A program made the position numbers and the translations under genes. Below are positions 12,801 through 51,800 of a stretch of 64,000 bases of DNA, piece by piece; positions within the stretch are counted from its first letter, which is position 1; the number at the start of each line of letters is the position of its first letter. Location: contig NC_134280.1 of NCBI RefSeq assembly GCF_949628215.1, positions 53,098,621 through 53,162,620 on the forward strand, written 5' to 3'. Source of the stretch: Phalacrocorax aristotelis. Lineage: Eukaryota; Chordata; Aves; Suliformes; Phalacrocoracidae. The notes below the pieces were generated by a model that had not been told where the DNA came from, did not search any database, and saw nothing but the letters and a program-made list of their open reading frames with translations.

Positions 12801-14747
12801 GCAAGAAGGAAATCTGGGTTTATAAATTAAAGGCAGAATCCATGGGATTCCATGGGAATCCATTCTCCTGAGTCTTTAGAGATCATGTGTTTTTGGAAAG
12901 AGCCTACAGCTCAGCATCTGGCAGGTTCCCTCTATGGCTTTTGCCAAGAGAAGTTCTGCTGTCCCGCTGCATAAACCAACATACTGTAAAGCATTATTAC
13001 TAATAGCTTGAATAATTTTTGGAGGCTGAAATGAGATTGCAAACCTGCTAGCCATTGTGCAGATAGCAAGTGGAAGTCTTTATCCTGAAGATTTGATCAT
13101 CTAGATAACAAAGACCAGGGGAGAGAGACCAGAGGTGTTGTAGCATCCAAGTAAATAAGAGAAGCAGCAGAAGGAATTGATGCAGCAGAAAAGCCTTTTG
13201 AAGAGCTGAAATTCCTCCCAGATTCCTCCTGCCTGGTGAGGTTAGCATCCCCAAAGTACTCCTTGGGATGGGTGTTGCACTTGAGGAGTGGGCAATCACA
13301 TCTACCAAGTTAAAAGCAGCCTGGGGCCAAGGAACCCAAATCTCATGTGTCCTAGCAGTAGATCATCCTCCTGTCCAGCTACTCAGATTGGGTCACAATA
13401 CAGCCATTGCTGGCACTACTTCCAGGGTAAGCTGAATTTCAGAAAGAGGATAAATGACAAATTAGAAGAAAAAGTGCTGCTCTTCATTGCTGTTTAGAAC
13501 ACGGGGGTTTTAAATCCTGTTGGTGTTAACGTGTGGTGCCCAGGGTCATTGCTGGGGAATGGAGAGGATCCCTTATAGGGCAGGGTTGGAGCCTATGGGA
13601 TTACTGACTTCCTCCAAAATAGAAAGCTGGTGAGCTGCAGTTGTTCCCTTTGAACCTAAGTCAGCCCACCTGCTTCTTCAAGACATCTCTCATATATCAG
13701 CTGAGTAATGAAGTAATGGAAGTCATGGTTAGGGTTTCCCAGCGAGGAGGATCCTGGCTTTCTAATTTAAGATATGCTGTAGATTTGGAGGAAGTTTTGG
13801 GGCCCCTTCCCCACCCCCTCCCCCAGGCTTCAGGGCAGCTGATGCTTTTAGGAGAGCCATAGCATTGCACCACTGCCGTCACTGAACCTGGCACAGCATG
13901 CAGTATTACCATAATGCTCCCCGAATAGCAGCACTGCCCCCTCTGACTCTGGCTGAGGCTCTGACACACACATTTGGGGTCCAGCAAAGATCAGCAGAGT
14001 GGCTGTATACAGCCCTTGCACTTACCCACCTCCAGCTCTCTGCAGGCAGTGGTCTGCATGCAGCCCCAACTCAGGCTGCACAGAAATGCAAGCCATGACA
14101 GTGCCATGGATGGGTTCCCAGTGCAAGAACTGGTTGTAATAAATACAACTGGTTATACCGCTATGAATTGCCTAATCAGGCATTTGGCCAGCTTTCATCC
14201 TAAACTGATCAAGAGATGATAGTTCGTTCATTCATCAGCTGTATAAGCCAGACACTACTACCTAAGGCACTTTTGGGTGCTGACAAATAAATAGTTATCT
14301 CTGGGTATATTGGTAGTTTCAGTTATTTTTTTAGCGATGACTAATGCTCTGGAGCTGGTGCCTTCCCACAGTAGTGTAACAGAAGGAAAATTTTCTCTGA
14401 TCTTGCTGGAGTGATGGAAATACCACATGGGTGCGAGAGGACACCCATCTCCCTGAGCTTTAGAGGTTTTGTAACTTAAATCCAGGTTGACAGGGTGTGT
14501 CTTTCCAGATGATCTTTTCCTCTTCCCCTCTCATTCTCCTCTGACCTGGCTGGCAAAGGTCTGTGCTGCTCCCAGAATGGCAGTGTTGGTGGGGGATTGG
14601 CTGCTGTGTGGGAAAGCAGGTGCCTGGCTTTTCTCATCCTCAAACATCAACCCATCTGCTCCTGCCTTGGCATCTTCTAGGAGGTGGTCCCATTAATAAC
14701 GCCTTTTTTTTTCCTCTTTTTTTTTCTTCTTTTCATCTTTTGTCTAG
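9818..14747 (+). other. TNNT3: TNNT3 intron 1
   Basis: This 4.9 kb intron separates the untranslated exon from the start-codon exon. It contains an AT-rich tract near 11016-11100 and several T runs. A short near-palindromic tandem lies near 12838-12866. I found no internal gene. First introns of troponin genes often hold enhancers, but no specific element is claimed here. Confidence 0.6.
11016..11102. repeat. AT-rich low-complexity tract in TNNT3 intron 1
   Basis: Irregular TATA/ATAT-rich sequence, including 'tacatatatgtatgtatata'. No function is suggested. Confidence 0.6.
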
Positions 14748-14762
14748 AAACTCACTGCCAAC

Positions 14763-40922
<26,160 letters not shown>

Positions 40923-41268
40923 AGAAGCAGGCAGGATGGCCCTTAGTGGCATGCCGAATCCCTGCTGGTCTCCTCTTATTTCCTTCACCAATCACCTGTG
41001 TTCCCAAGCCTCAATGATAACAAAAATCGCAACATCAGCCTGGGTTGGCTATTGCTGCTGCTTTTCTTCTTTCCCTTCCTGGAGGGGTCTGGCAGCTTCC
41101 TCAGTCAAAAGGAAGCAGGTTCCCTGTGAAACTAAGATGACTCCTTGCTGGCATCTTCAATTCTTGCTGAGCATGTCCTTTATCCTCCTTATACCAGCCC
41201 TACGCTGTCCTGTAGATTGCTGTGTACAAATCTCTGGATTTTGTAAATAAAGCATGACCAGTACCTAC
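40923..41268 (+). terminator. TNNT3: TNNT3 3' UTR and poly(A) site
   Basis: AATAAA at 41246-41251 lies 324 bp after the stop codon. Cleavage is expected some 10-25 bp later, near the CA at about 41265. The 3' UTR is short and shows no second coding frame. The exact cleavage base is an estimate. Confidence 0.8.
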
Positions 41269-41951
41269 TCCAATGACAGGTCTCTGGAATGGTGTTTCAT
41301 ACTTTATTTAATGGCATCCCATTTTGCAAGAATTCGGGAGTTGGTCCAAATCTTTATTTACTATCATTTGATTCAGCTCTGTGCCTAGGAATGAGGCTCA
41401 GTATGACCAACAAACACCCAGGATCTGAGGGCTGTTTTACAGCCACCATACAGGCAGATATCAAAAGCAGACTGTTCTGGAGGAGCTCATAATCTTGATG
41501 CCAAATGTTGTTGAAACTGACTTAAAAGTTGGAGTGATTAAGGGAAGGGAATCAAAGAATCGGGAATAAAGGAACAAATCCGTAGAAGTGGTAGTTTTCA
41601 GCACACAGTATTTTTTAAATGCAGACAAGCCATAGTACACTATAGAGAATGTTTCATTCAAATATTAAATTAAAATGTTTATTGAGGCCATTAATCTACA
41701 TATAATATTAAAGCCCAATAGTGAGTGTGAATTACTTGCTGAATTCAGTGTAGATGTCAAAACACAAATGGCTGTTACTAAATTTGGGACATGAGCTATT
41801 CTGTAGGGCTTGTTGTCTTTGCCAACCCTTGAAATGCCCAAATGCCCTGTTGGAGGGAAGGCCACTAGGGATGGTGGTTCTCCCCTGTTTCTAAACTTTG
41901 GGCTGTTTCTGCCACCTACAATCACAGTCTGTCTCTCTTAAACCATGCTGT
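41269..41951. other. Intergenic spacer between TNNT3 and MRPL23
   Basis: The spacer from TNNT3 poly(A) site to the CR1 fragment is about 0.7 kb of A/T-rich DNA with no gene seen. Confidence 0.6.
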
Positions 41952-42515
41952 GGCATCATAGATTCATTAGAGTGGTTTCAGCGGGAAGGGACATTCGAAG
42001 ATGGTCTAGCCCAAGCCCCCTGCCATGGGCAGGGGCATCTTTCACCAGATCAGGTTGCTCAAAGTCCCATCCAACCACATATTGAGCACTTCCAGTGTGA
42101 TGGACCATCCACAGTTTCTCTGGGAAACCTGACCCAGTGTCCCACCACCCTCATCGTAAGAAGTTTCTTCCTTATGTCCAATCAAAACCCACCCTCTTTC
42201 AGTTTAATGCTGTTGCCCCTTGTCCTGTCACAACAGGCCTTGTAAAAAGTCTCTGGCTTGCTTATAAACCCCTTTCATATATTGAAAGGCTGCAATAAGG
42301 TCTACCCAGAGCCTTCCCCAGGCTGAACAACCCCAGCTCTCTCAGCCTGTCCTCACAAGGGAGGTGTCCCAGCCCTCCCACTGTTTTCGTGGCCCTTCTC
42401 TGGACCCAAACAGGCCCATGGCTGTGTTGTACTGGGGACCCCCAAGCTGGGCCCAGCACCCCTCCTGGGATCTGAGCAGAGCAGATAAGGAGAACCACCT
42501 CCCTCCTGTAACCAT
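41952..42515 (-). mobile_element. CR1 LINE copy, 5'-truncated
   Basis: The + strand is a close reverse complement of the avian CR1 3' part: 'atcatagattcat' start, 'ctgccatgggcaggg', 'gatcaggttgctcaaagtcc', 'cccttgtcctgtcac', 'aggctgaacaaccccag' and 'ctctcagcctgtcc'. The 3' end therefore lies near 41952 and the 5'-truncated end near 42515, directly upstream of the MRPL23 CpG island. A long antisense open frame across it is partly reverse-transcriptase-region remnant and not an intact gene. Confidence 0.88.
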
Positions 42516-42861
42516 GAGGAAACCACTGTGTGAAACGCAGCCAAGACTGAAAATTCCCACTGAGACGCCGTTTTGCAGGTGCCTCCTCCTCCCCCCCCCC
42601 CCCGCTTTGTGGCTCCTCTGGGGAACTCTCCCCTGCCTCAAGACTCTGTGTGTGTCCCCAAGTGGGCCCCGACGCGTGCTGTGGTTGACGGGGCCGCTGG
42701 GCGAGGGCGTCAGGCCTCCCGCCGTCTGCTCCACCGCCCCTTCTCACACCCACCCCCCGGCTCCGCCGCGCTCCTCCACTCCAGCAGGAGGCGGGAGCTG
42801 TCGCCACCGCCCCGCCGGGAGCCGCTCTCGCCCAGCGCCGCTTGCGGGCCGGGCCTCGGTT

Positions 42862-42887
42862 ATGGCGGCGGGTGCCGGGAAGGCCGT
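42862..42887 (+). CDS. MRPL23: MRPL23 exon 1
   Basis: ATG GCG GCG starts a short exon of 26 coding bases reading MAAGAGKA plus two bases of valine; the donor is GT|gtgagc. The N-terminus differs from mammalian sequences (MARNVVYPL-type), as is common for this exon. It joins exon 2 in frame to give VYPLFQRGG. Confidence 0.9.
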
Positions 42888-45800
42888 GTGAGCAGGGCAG
42901 GCCGGGCCGCGGCGGGGGGGCAGCCGGGCGGGCTCGGCTCGGCTCGGGGTGGTGGCGGGGGGTACCGGCCGGTCGATCAGTCGCGTTGTCTCCCCGCAGG
43001 TACCCGCTGTTCCAGCGGGGCGGCCCGCAGCTGCGGATCTTCCGGCCCAACTTCTTCATGCTGGCTGTGCGGCCCGGCGTGCCGCAGCCCGAGGACACCG
43101 TCCAGTTCCGCGTCTCCATGGAGTGAGTGCAGGGCCGGCGGGGGAACGGGGCACGGCGTAGGCCCCGCGGCGGGAGCCGTCATGGGTCTAGGCTCGCCCC
43201 GCCCGGGCAAGGGCTCGGCGCCGCCCGGGAGGTACGGGGGGCCCCACCGCTTCTGCTGCACCACAGCTCTTCTCCCCGCCCAGTGCCAGGCGTCCCGGCA
43301 CACTGCCTCTTGTCACCTGGGCTGCAGCTTGTCTGGTTCGCTGAGGGGTGGGAAGGCGAGGTGCCAGATAGCGCCCTTTGGGTTGGGAGATGGGGCTTCT
43401 GCATCAGGGAGACCTTCTACAGCACTCCGAAGGCACTAATTTAAATACGAGCTTTGTTTGGCTTCTCTTTTTGAGCGTTAGTGAGGCTCAGCCTTCCCAG
43501 GGACAGGTTTAGGAAGAAAGAAGTGCTTATGAAAATGATCTGGAGGAAACAAGGTGATGTCCAGGTATTTGTCAAGACTCTCTCATCCTGACCGATCTGG
43601 TTGCACACATGAAAGCCCACAAGCCTATGGCGGGTCTGGAAAAGATCAGAAAATGTTATTCAGGAGATTAGAAAGGATTCTCAGCTTGGGCAGTGAGAAA
43701 ACCTACCCATACTTGCTGAATACAGAATATATCTGGGGTTTTGACTGTTGAGGCTATGGAGGATTAAATATTTGTAATTGTTACAATTTATGGATAATGA
43801 ATTGCTGTAGCAGTATGTGATCTATGCTGAGTTTATACTTTTGTGCAGTAAAGTTACCTTGGTTAAAAGGAGATGTATTTATTCCAGCAACCAGTCTAGA
43901 AATACTTTGTTTTACTTTATTTAAATATTTATACTTTACCTTCTTTCTTTCCCCAAAATGTTTTTGCATTGCCTAGAATGACAAAAGTGGATATCAAGAA
44001 TTACCTTGAGAAAATATACAATGTGCCGGTAGCTGCTGTGAGGACCAGGATTCAGTATGGTAAGTGCAGCTGAGTTATCCAAAGGGATGAATACGGCATC
44101 CCTGTGCAGCCAGGATGGACTTTTCCTCTCAAAAGCTCTATTAGATTTCAATAAACTTTGGTTCCAGGTGCTTAGCTGGTGACGTCTGTCAGCTTAGCTG
44201 TTTATTTGTCCCTTCAAATGAGTATGCACCACATCATATTTCAATTCTTTGATTAGATTATGACATAAGTTTAGTTTTAAAAAGTAAAATCTGAATTTAA
44301 AAAGCCTTATCATCTTGACAGTTACCCAGCTTGTGCTGTATGCTTTTGTAAGTACCATTTCTCCTTGAAGACCAGTGGGTGTCTCATTTCAGAAGGAACT
44401 GCTTCATGTGTTTTAATAAAATTAGTAATTAAACTTAATTTCAGCCATAGCCTTTTTTTAAAAAAAATGCATGAGTTGAGACTACCTGGCATGCACACAG
44501 AGGAGGTGTATGGTCTATCAAAAGGCAAAGTTTGTAGAGCAAAGAAAGATACTCTATTAGACCAGTAGATAGTGTCAGAAAAACATCTTGACAAACTTTC
44601 AAATTTTTATGACCTGTCATTACCACATTTCTGCTACGAGCTTGTATGTTTCCACTCACGGTGTTTCTCCCCTGTGCCAACCCTAGAAAAATAAACCCAC
44701 CAACAGAGAACCAACCCAAGAGAAAAGAAAAAGTGTTTCTAGTTTTTTTGCTGAACTCATGACTTGGAGCAGAGGGACCCACCTCTAACTGAAATAAGCT
44801 AAATTTATGTAAGGTCACATTTATATATGAATGCTTCCTTCCCCAGAGCTTCTCTGACTGCAGTTCGGACGCAGTGCAGAGTCAGGAATAAAAGTTTCAT
44901 GTTATTTACCTTTTTGATCACTAGCCAGTGCATTTATCAAATGGCGAGCGACTTGCTGGGTAGGACATCTTTGATGGCTGGGTTTTAATTTTTTCATGCA
45001 GTGACTCTAGCAAAGGAATTGATAGATGTGTTTATAATAGTAAGAATAGGGATGATTTTATAAAAAGCAATAGGAAAAAAGCTGTAATAGTGAAAAAATG
45101 GAGAATGAAAGAAAAAGCTTCAAAATGAGGTTGTAAAACTTGGAACATATAAAAGAAGAAAAAATAGATAATCTGTAATATGTTTATGTGAAAAATAGAA
45201 TTGAAGTCTTGCATACAAAACACAGAAAATTCCAAACAGCACTGAAAAATATTCATGCTTGTCCTTATAACCATTTTGTCCCCCACTGCTAGGGGAAGTC
45301 ATGGTAGAATGTATGTATTCAGGGATAAAAGAAGAAAGGGGGTTAGAATGTCTAATAATTAGAGAGCTTTAATGTCTGACTAACATGCAGGAAATAATTT
45401 TAACTTCTCACTCAGCTGTGACCGGCATACTTACAGCATCTCAACCTTCTGCATTTTTTTGTTTTTATTGTGGAGTGTAATTTCCTGGTGTGTAAACACT
45501 AGATCCAGCTCATTAGCTGGGTAGTAAAAATTGACAAGTTTGAAGCTGTTTAGTGGTTGCTTTCTCCTTGTCTTCCTGAAGCTGTTGATGTTGGGAGGAC
45601 AGTTTGTCACTCTGGCTCCCTACTCAGGAGACTTACCTCCTTGCTTCTTTGGGAACTTTGTGTGTGATATGAAGGCATAATGGCTGTCAGAGGCCTGAGC
45701 CCAGGGATGCCTCGGTTCCCTACTTGTAAATGAGGAGAGTAGTGCCTACCAGTTTAAGTAGTAACTGTGTAATATAGTAATTATGCAATTTAGCCTGTAA

Positions 45801-48800
45801 TTACTGTAGTAATTGTGATACTGTGTTGGTACTGAAGAAGGAGTATTCATCTTAACAATAAATCACGTCCCCCCTTCAGCTTGGCCTTGCTTTGGTGAAC
45901 TTGGAAGTCTTGAGAAGTAAAAGGTGGGACTCTCTTAATTTCTGCAGGTGCAAACAACAAGAGGAATCACAAGAATCAGAGGGTGAAGAAGCCAGATTAC
46001 AAGGTTGCCTACGTACAGCTGGTGAGTTGACATGGATGCTTGTGGGGAAAGAGGAAGGGACTGTTAACCAGCTAAGCTGGAAGTAATGTTCAGTGAATTC
46101 TCCGGTTGGCTGAATACTTCTGCCAATCCTCTAATAATGACATTTTCTTCAATGCATTCCAGAATAGGTAAAGATGTTTAAATGACTTAGTCTAAAAATC
46201 AAATTCAAACAAGTGGTTAGTTTTCAAGTCCTGTGTTTGCCTGAGGTCTGTAAGTAAGTTATGGTCTGATGTCATATAGTGCTGCTTTGCCAGCAGGTTT
46301 CATGTTGACCCTGTACTCTGTGTGCTGGAAAGTTCGTGACTTGTGTGGTTGATTGCTGACATGTCCAGTAAGTGAAAGAATATATTGTAAGGATAGGGAA
46401 CTTATTATTAAAGCTTTTTGGATTTCAGAGAAGACTAAGGCATATTCCTTGGAGAGCTTTTAGTCATGTCTAACAAGCACACTTTGTGGCTAAACTGGGT
46501 TCTGAAACGTATATTGGTTGCCCAGTGGAAAAGGAGCTTCATGATGTTATGAATTTCTTTCATAACAGGAACATATTATAGTTTAGACTTCTCTTGGGCT
46601 TACCTGTTGCTATGTAAAAAAGAAATGCAACCAGTGATAGAAAACCCCTTCACATACCAAAATTACATTAAAGGAATGCTATTTATGGTTGTAAAACCAT
46701 AAGCTCAAAATTGCTGTTGGCAACACAACCTCAGTGTTACTCCATCCTAGGACAAGGATTCAGTGTGGGGAACACTGTGACCTTAAAGACTGCATAAGAC
46801 TTCATATGGTCTTGGGGTCAAACTAAAGAGGCATAGACAATGGGAAATCTGATTATTTTCTTTAATTTTCAAAGTTTAGGTGTGCTTAGAAGCCCATTCT
46901 GGGAAGGGGAGTGGAAAGAAAAGTGAGGAGAGTATGTTTTTCTAGACAGTTCTTACCTTTGAAAGAACAATATAAAATACAATGTTAATGGAAAGTAACA
47001 GGGTTGTATTTAGATGAGGGCTAACCTTGATTTACTGTGCTAAGGTTAAAGGCAACCTCATCTCCATGAGGACTTTACATTAAGATGACTAAAACCACAT
47101 TCCTTTTCCAAGGAAGTCTCTGCTTTGGTGGGCAAATTCTTCCTCCTGTATTATATGTGCTAGGTTTTGTCTGCAAGAGATCAGGTATGAGCAATTCATT
47201 AAGAACACAGCTGAGGAATTGAATCCCAGGAGTGTGTTGTATCTTACAAGTTGCTTTCTCTGAGTGTTGTTCCTTAGCAGGTAATAGTAAGCACTTTCCA
47301 TTGTCACAGCCTCTTGCTAGTGGCTTCCTTGTTTTTAGACTAATTTCCCAAGATGAAGCAGACCTGGATCTTTAGCGAACTGTGGTCAGTTCTCAAATTT
47401 TATTTCACTGTGTTTAATGTAGTCTTGTTTCTTTTGGTTTTTTTTTTTCTGAGTTGAGGTAGTTTGCAACCTATAGATACTCAGGGAAGGAGTGGGAAGC
47501 AAAAGGCTGCTGTTCTGTGGAGCAAGCCACTCATTTAAGGCAGTGCCTTTGTGCATTTATTTGACATCAAATCTCTGAACCTAGAATAGTTGCCATTACC
47601 GTAAGAGCAGCTCCACGGTGGAGAGGAGAATTACCCAAATTAGCTTGGTACTAGAGGCAGTAACTCTGGTCATTCCATCAACCTCTCACTGTGTCTGCTG
47701 GGCAAATCAGCCCACACAGAGGCCTGTGATAGTGTGGCTGAGGACTGCTCTTGGTACATGAGACTGCAAGTGTCCCTTACTGCGTTGCCCTGTACTATAG
47801 CATCATCATAAGTTTTTAAAGAATTCCATGTTTTCTGTCAGGCTCATGAACAGGGTCAGAGGACCACCTTTTGGTGTCGTATATCATCCCAAGTGAGGGA
47901 ATCCTGACCATTTACTGAACTCTTGTCAGCTTGATCGTTTCCCCTCACCTTATTCCTAGTCTCTTTACTCTCTTTTTATCTATTGTTGTTGGTGTCTGTT
48001 AATCCCTTTAACGTTTAGGTTTGTCCTTTTTTTTTTTTCCTTTTTCCTTTTGTTCTTTGCTTTTCATCACTAGCTCTGGTGTCTCAATGAGCTCCCAGTT
48101 CTGTGTTCACACCAGCTTTGAACATTGGGTGAGGCCATAAACCCAGTGTCATTTTTGAAACTGAAGGGTTTGCCTTCATTCTCATTCATGGTGTGATTCA
48201 GGCCATAACAGGCTCCATGCAGTCCATTCTTAATAACTGCCTAATTTAGGAAAGTCTTTGGTAACCACTGTAAAATCCTTATTTTAATGAGAATTAGTTT
48301 GCATCTGTCGTGAGTCAGAGTAGCTGGGCTTTCCCACCATTTTTACCAGCTGTGTTTTCTTTCATTAATCCAGTTTCAAGTTAAAACTGGAAAAGTAAGG
48401 ATGTTTTTGGAAGGTTTTGGGTTGATCTTTGTATTGCCCACTAGGTGGAAGTATTGCTCTTTCCAGCATGACTTGGTAGCGGCTGTGGTGTGGTTTACCT
48501 GAATGAAACTGAATATATTCTCGTGACAGGTTCACTTCCCTGCTTCATAAAACATCACTTTATGTGTCCCAGTGCAACGTACATATCCATTAACTTACTG
48601 CAAGTGTCTCAAAGGTAGGAGCTGTATGAAGTTATAGTCGGCATACCCTTAGGTGTCAGATTAGTGCCCCAGCTGTTCCACATGTAAGAATTGTTGTCCT
48701 TTCTTTTCCAAATACTATTTCTTGGAGATTCAGAGCTGTTTACTTTATTCTCAGGCTGTAACTGGACAAATACATGATCTGTCCAAGCATAATATTTTCA

Positions 48801-51800
48801 CACTAAAAAAATACCTCAAATCATAGAAGGCTGTGGATCAACAATATCTTGCCATTCCAGAGCCTGTCTGCCTTTTTTTCCGCTTTTGGAATGTGGTGAG
48901 AAGGGTTTAACTTAGAGACTTAGGACCCTGGGTATCAAATGCTACTTTTTAAAACAATTTAATTTTTTTAATTAAAACCAAAACTATAGATTTTTGCAGA
49001 GCAGATAAAATTAATGTAATACAGCAACCTTTCTTCTTGCTCCAAAACAGTTATAATTATCCTAATGTTATTAAAAAAAAAAAAAAGAGGAAAAGACAGA
49101 CATTGGGAAGCTTTACAGTTGCATCGACATCAGGGAAATTAAAAAACCCAACAACATCCCCTCCTCCTCCTTCAGTATTCTCACTGGTTTAACTTAACAG
49201 GTGTTAGCACCCGTGGGAGCACAACTGTAGACAAGCCTCTGGAATCCAGACCTATTTTTAATTAAACCTGTTTTGAGAAATCTAATGATGATGGCTGTAA
49301 AAAGGAGTTTGACCTTGTCAACATGAGGACTAACACCTATTTAGCTGTATGAATGATGGCACCAGTGGGAACATTTTTGCAAATGCTTTCTCCTCAAACC
49401 CTGTTTAGAGTGTCTGGTACATTCATAGTAATTAACCCGTTTGCACATCAGATGTGACAGCAGTTTGCTTTTGACATGTAGTGAATTCAGAGGAATCTTG
49501 GATGCTCTGTATGCTGTGTGGATTTTTGAAGTTGCTTTCTGTGCTGTTTTGCTGTATGTTCTAACATCGGATGTTACCGCTGCAATAGTAGGAGAATTGT
49601 TCAAATGCACTGGATTATTAAACTTAGCTGCATTTGCTGCTACTGCTGGACTGAATCCCGTGCTGTTGGGAGTCCAACTTTTTTTAGTTAATGATACTAT
49701 AAACATCACTTTTCTCCTAATTCTGAAGGACAGTAGTAAGTGCTTCAATTATCTAAATAATCAGAAGATCTCACAGTTGTTTACATGATCAGTGTTTGCT
49801 GCGTCATTCCTACATAATTATATCTGTGCTGACCTTCCATTCCTAAACTTTTCAAGGGACACAAAGGTCAGAGAAGTATAAGTGAGTTTGTGCCGGATAA
49901 TCCTTCCAGCAATTTTCTGACATGAGGCTCAGCAGTGGGAAGGCAAACACTTGACTTCATAGGTCTAATTATGGTCACTTAACCTCTCATTAAAATGAAT
50001 GGAGGCAATTTGTACCACTCAATGTGATAACTCCTTATACAGACTCAGAGAAAAAGGTGTGTTTTCAGCCTTTCTGACGGAAAAAGGCTTGAGATCTAAG
50101 GGGAAAATACATGTTTGATGTTTAGGTCACTTTTTATCTTGAAGGATGTTAGCATTTAACAAATGAATCCTCATAAGACCTTGCATATAAATCAGTTTTA
50201 CATTTGGGTAATGATGAAGCAAGGATTAGAGTTGCGCAGGAATAGAAGTTTAATGGCTCCCATTTCTGTAATCTAAACACTGGGCCACACATCTCACTTG
50301 TCCATAGTCTTAGAATTTGTAGGAAAAAGGGAGGTCTCTGGGAAGACCCTAAATTAAGAATAGCAATGCATAAAATCATCATGTTGCCTTTATTTTTTAG
50401 GTGTTTCAATACTGCCTGCCTTGTTTTGTTTGTTTTTTTTTCTTTTTTTGTTTTTTTTTAACATTATAAGGTCTCACTTAGATGTAAGAGCCTGTGGTGG
50501 TAGAGCTTATTCTGACAAACTCCAGAGTATCAGTGTATCACCTCATATAGGTGAAAAAGTTCTTTTGCTGGCAGTGCAGCATCCAGCTCCAAGACAGGCT
50601 AAATTATCTGAGCAAAATGATTTTTTTTTTGCCAGTCTCTGTCTTTTTTACAGGATTTTCTTTTGGTACAGCTGTGTCAGGTGGGAAGGTGTTCTTTTCT
50701 CCCTCTTTCTTTGTCCTTCTAATTAAGGTAATTATGCTGGCAGAAGTTCTAAAGCAGGGCCACGTCCTAACCTTTTTAGAGGCTTATGTGAATTTTAATA
50801 ATTCAGTAATTATAAGGATGACCTTGGTTAAGTGGCTTGCAAAAGGTAAAACAGTGAACAAATGCAAGGTTTAGGAATAAGCCAAAATTTTGCTTTCTGG
50901 TTGATTATGCCAGCATGTCATGTTCTAGCAGTTTGCAGGCTGTTGAACTTGGTAGAAATTTAGTAGTTTGCTTTATTTCAGTTAGGATTTAATTCTGAGG
51001 ATGCGTTTATCATATGCTTGTCAAATGGTTGCTATATAGCAGGGAAAACTTTTACAAAGAAAAGGTGTAAGAAGACGTTGTACTGCATAAAGGAGTGACT
51101 ATCCCTCCATTCCTTTGGTAGGCCTTTTTTTGAGAAGGTGGCATATGAGCTTGAACCTCAGTAGCCTCTGGCATCATGTGGAAGATGCACTGAATGTAAA
51201 TATGCCTGGACAGACTCATAATCCTTTATGTAAGTTGATGCCTTTTGGTATTTCTGAAATATTGAAATGCCTAAGATAGAGGCTTCTTCTGAAAACTAGC
51301 TACTGAGCATGCACAACAGCTATTTTTCATACAGCTTTCATCACTTCAGAGTCTTACAGTGCAGTCTTACTGGATAGTATTGTTACTTAAGATTTATCAA
51401 CCTTCAGTTCTCAGGGTGTAATGTCTTGGCTGTTTTGGATCGTGTCTGGCTGCCAGCCAAAATCAGAATTTCTTCACAAAACAAGAGCTGGAAAAAGCCA
51501 GCTTGTCTGTGCTGATTTTGATTTATTAAAATACTCCAGATACAGATTGACATTTTCAGCTCAATATTTGACTTTTACCAGCTTTGAAATGGGAACCATG
51601 AGCACCTTGATTAAAAAGCTGAAAGGTTTGTCTGGTTTTGCTACAGCCTCTGTGCATATCTTTTTTGGTTTTTTCTCCTCCTCTTTTTAAAATAGAAACT
51701 GTTTTGCAATGCTTAGTGAATTACCATGCATGTTGTTAGTATGCTTTAGGGACAGCTTTCCTTCATTCTCCAATAAGGGAAGTGCATTGGTGCTGGAATC

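Larger units (their letters stand above)
42590..43260 (+). promoter_or_regulatory. MRPL23: CpG-island promoter of MRPL23
   Basis: The sequence changes sharply to high G+C with dense CpG over about 670 bp around MRPL23 exons 1 and 2. This is the usual promoter type of housekeeping mitochondrial-ribosome genes. A run of 13 C (42591-42603) marks its left edge. No TATA box is evident; the start site is probably within some tens of bases before the ATG at 42862. Confidence 0.8.

Noticed and set aside
42262-43119. 285-codon open frame on the minus strand
   Set aside because: It runs through the antisense of a CR1 copy into the MRPL23 CpG island. GC-rich DNA has few stops, and the + strand there encodes verified MRPL23 exons.
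42573-43439. 288-codon open frame on the plus strand
   Set aside because: It crosses MRPL23 exons 1 and 2 and introns in a different frame; length is explained by high G+C.
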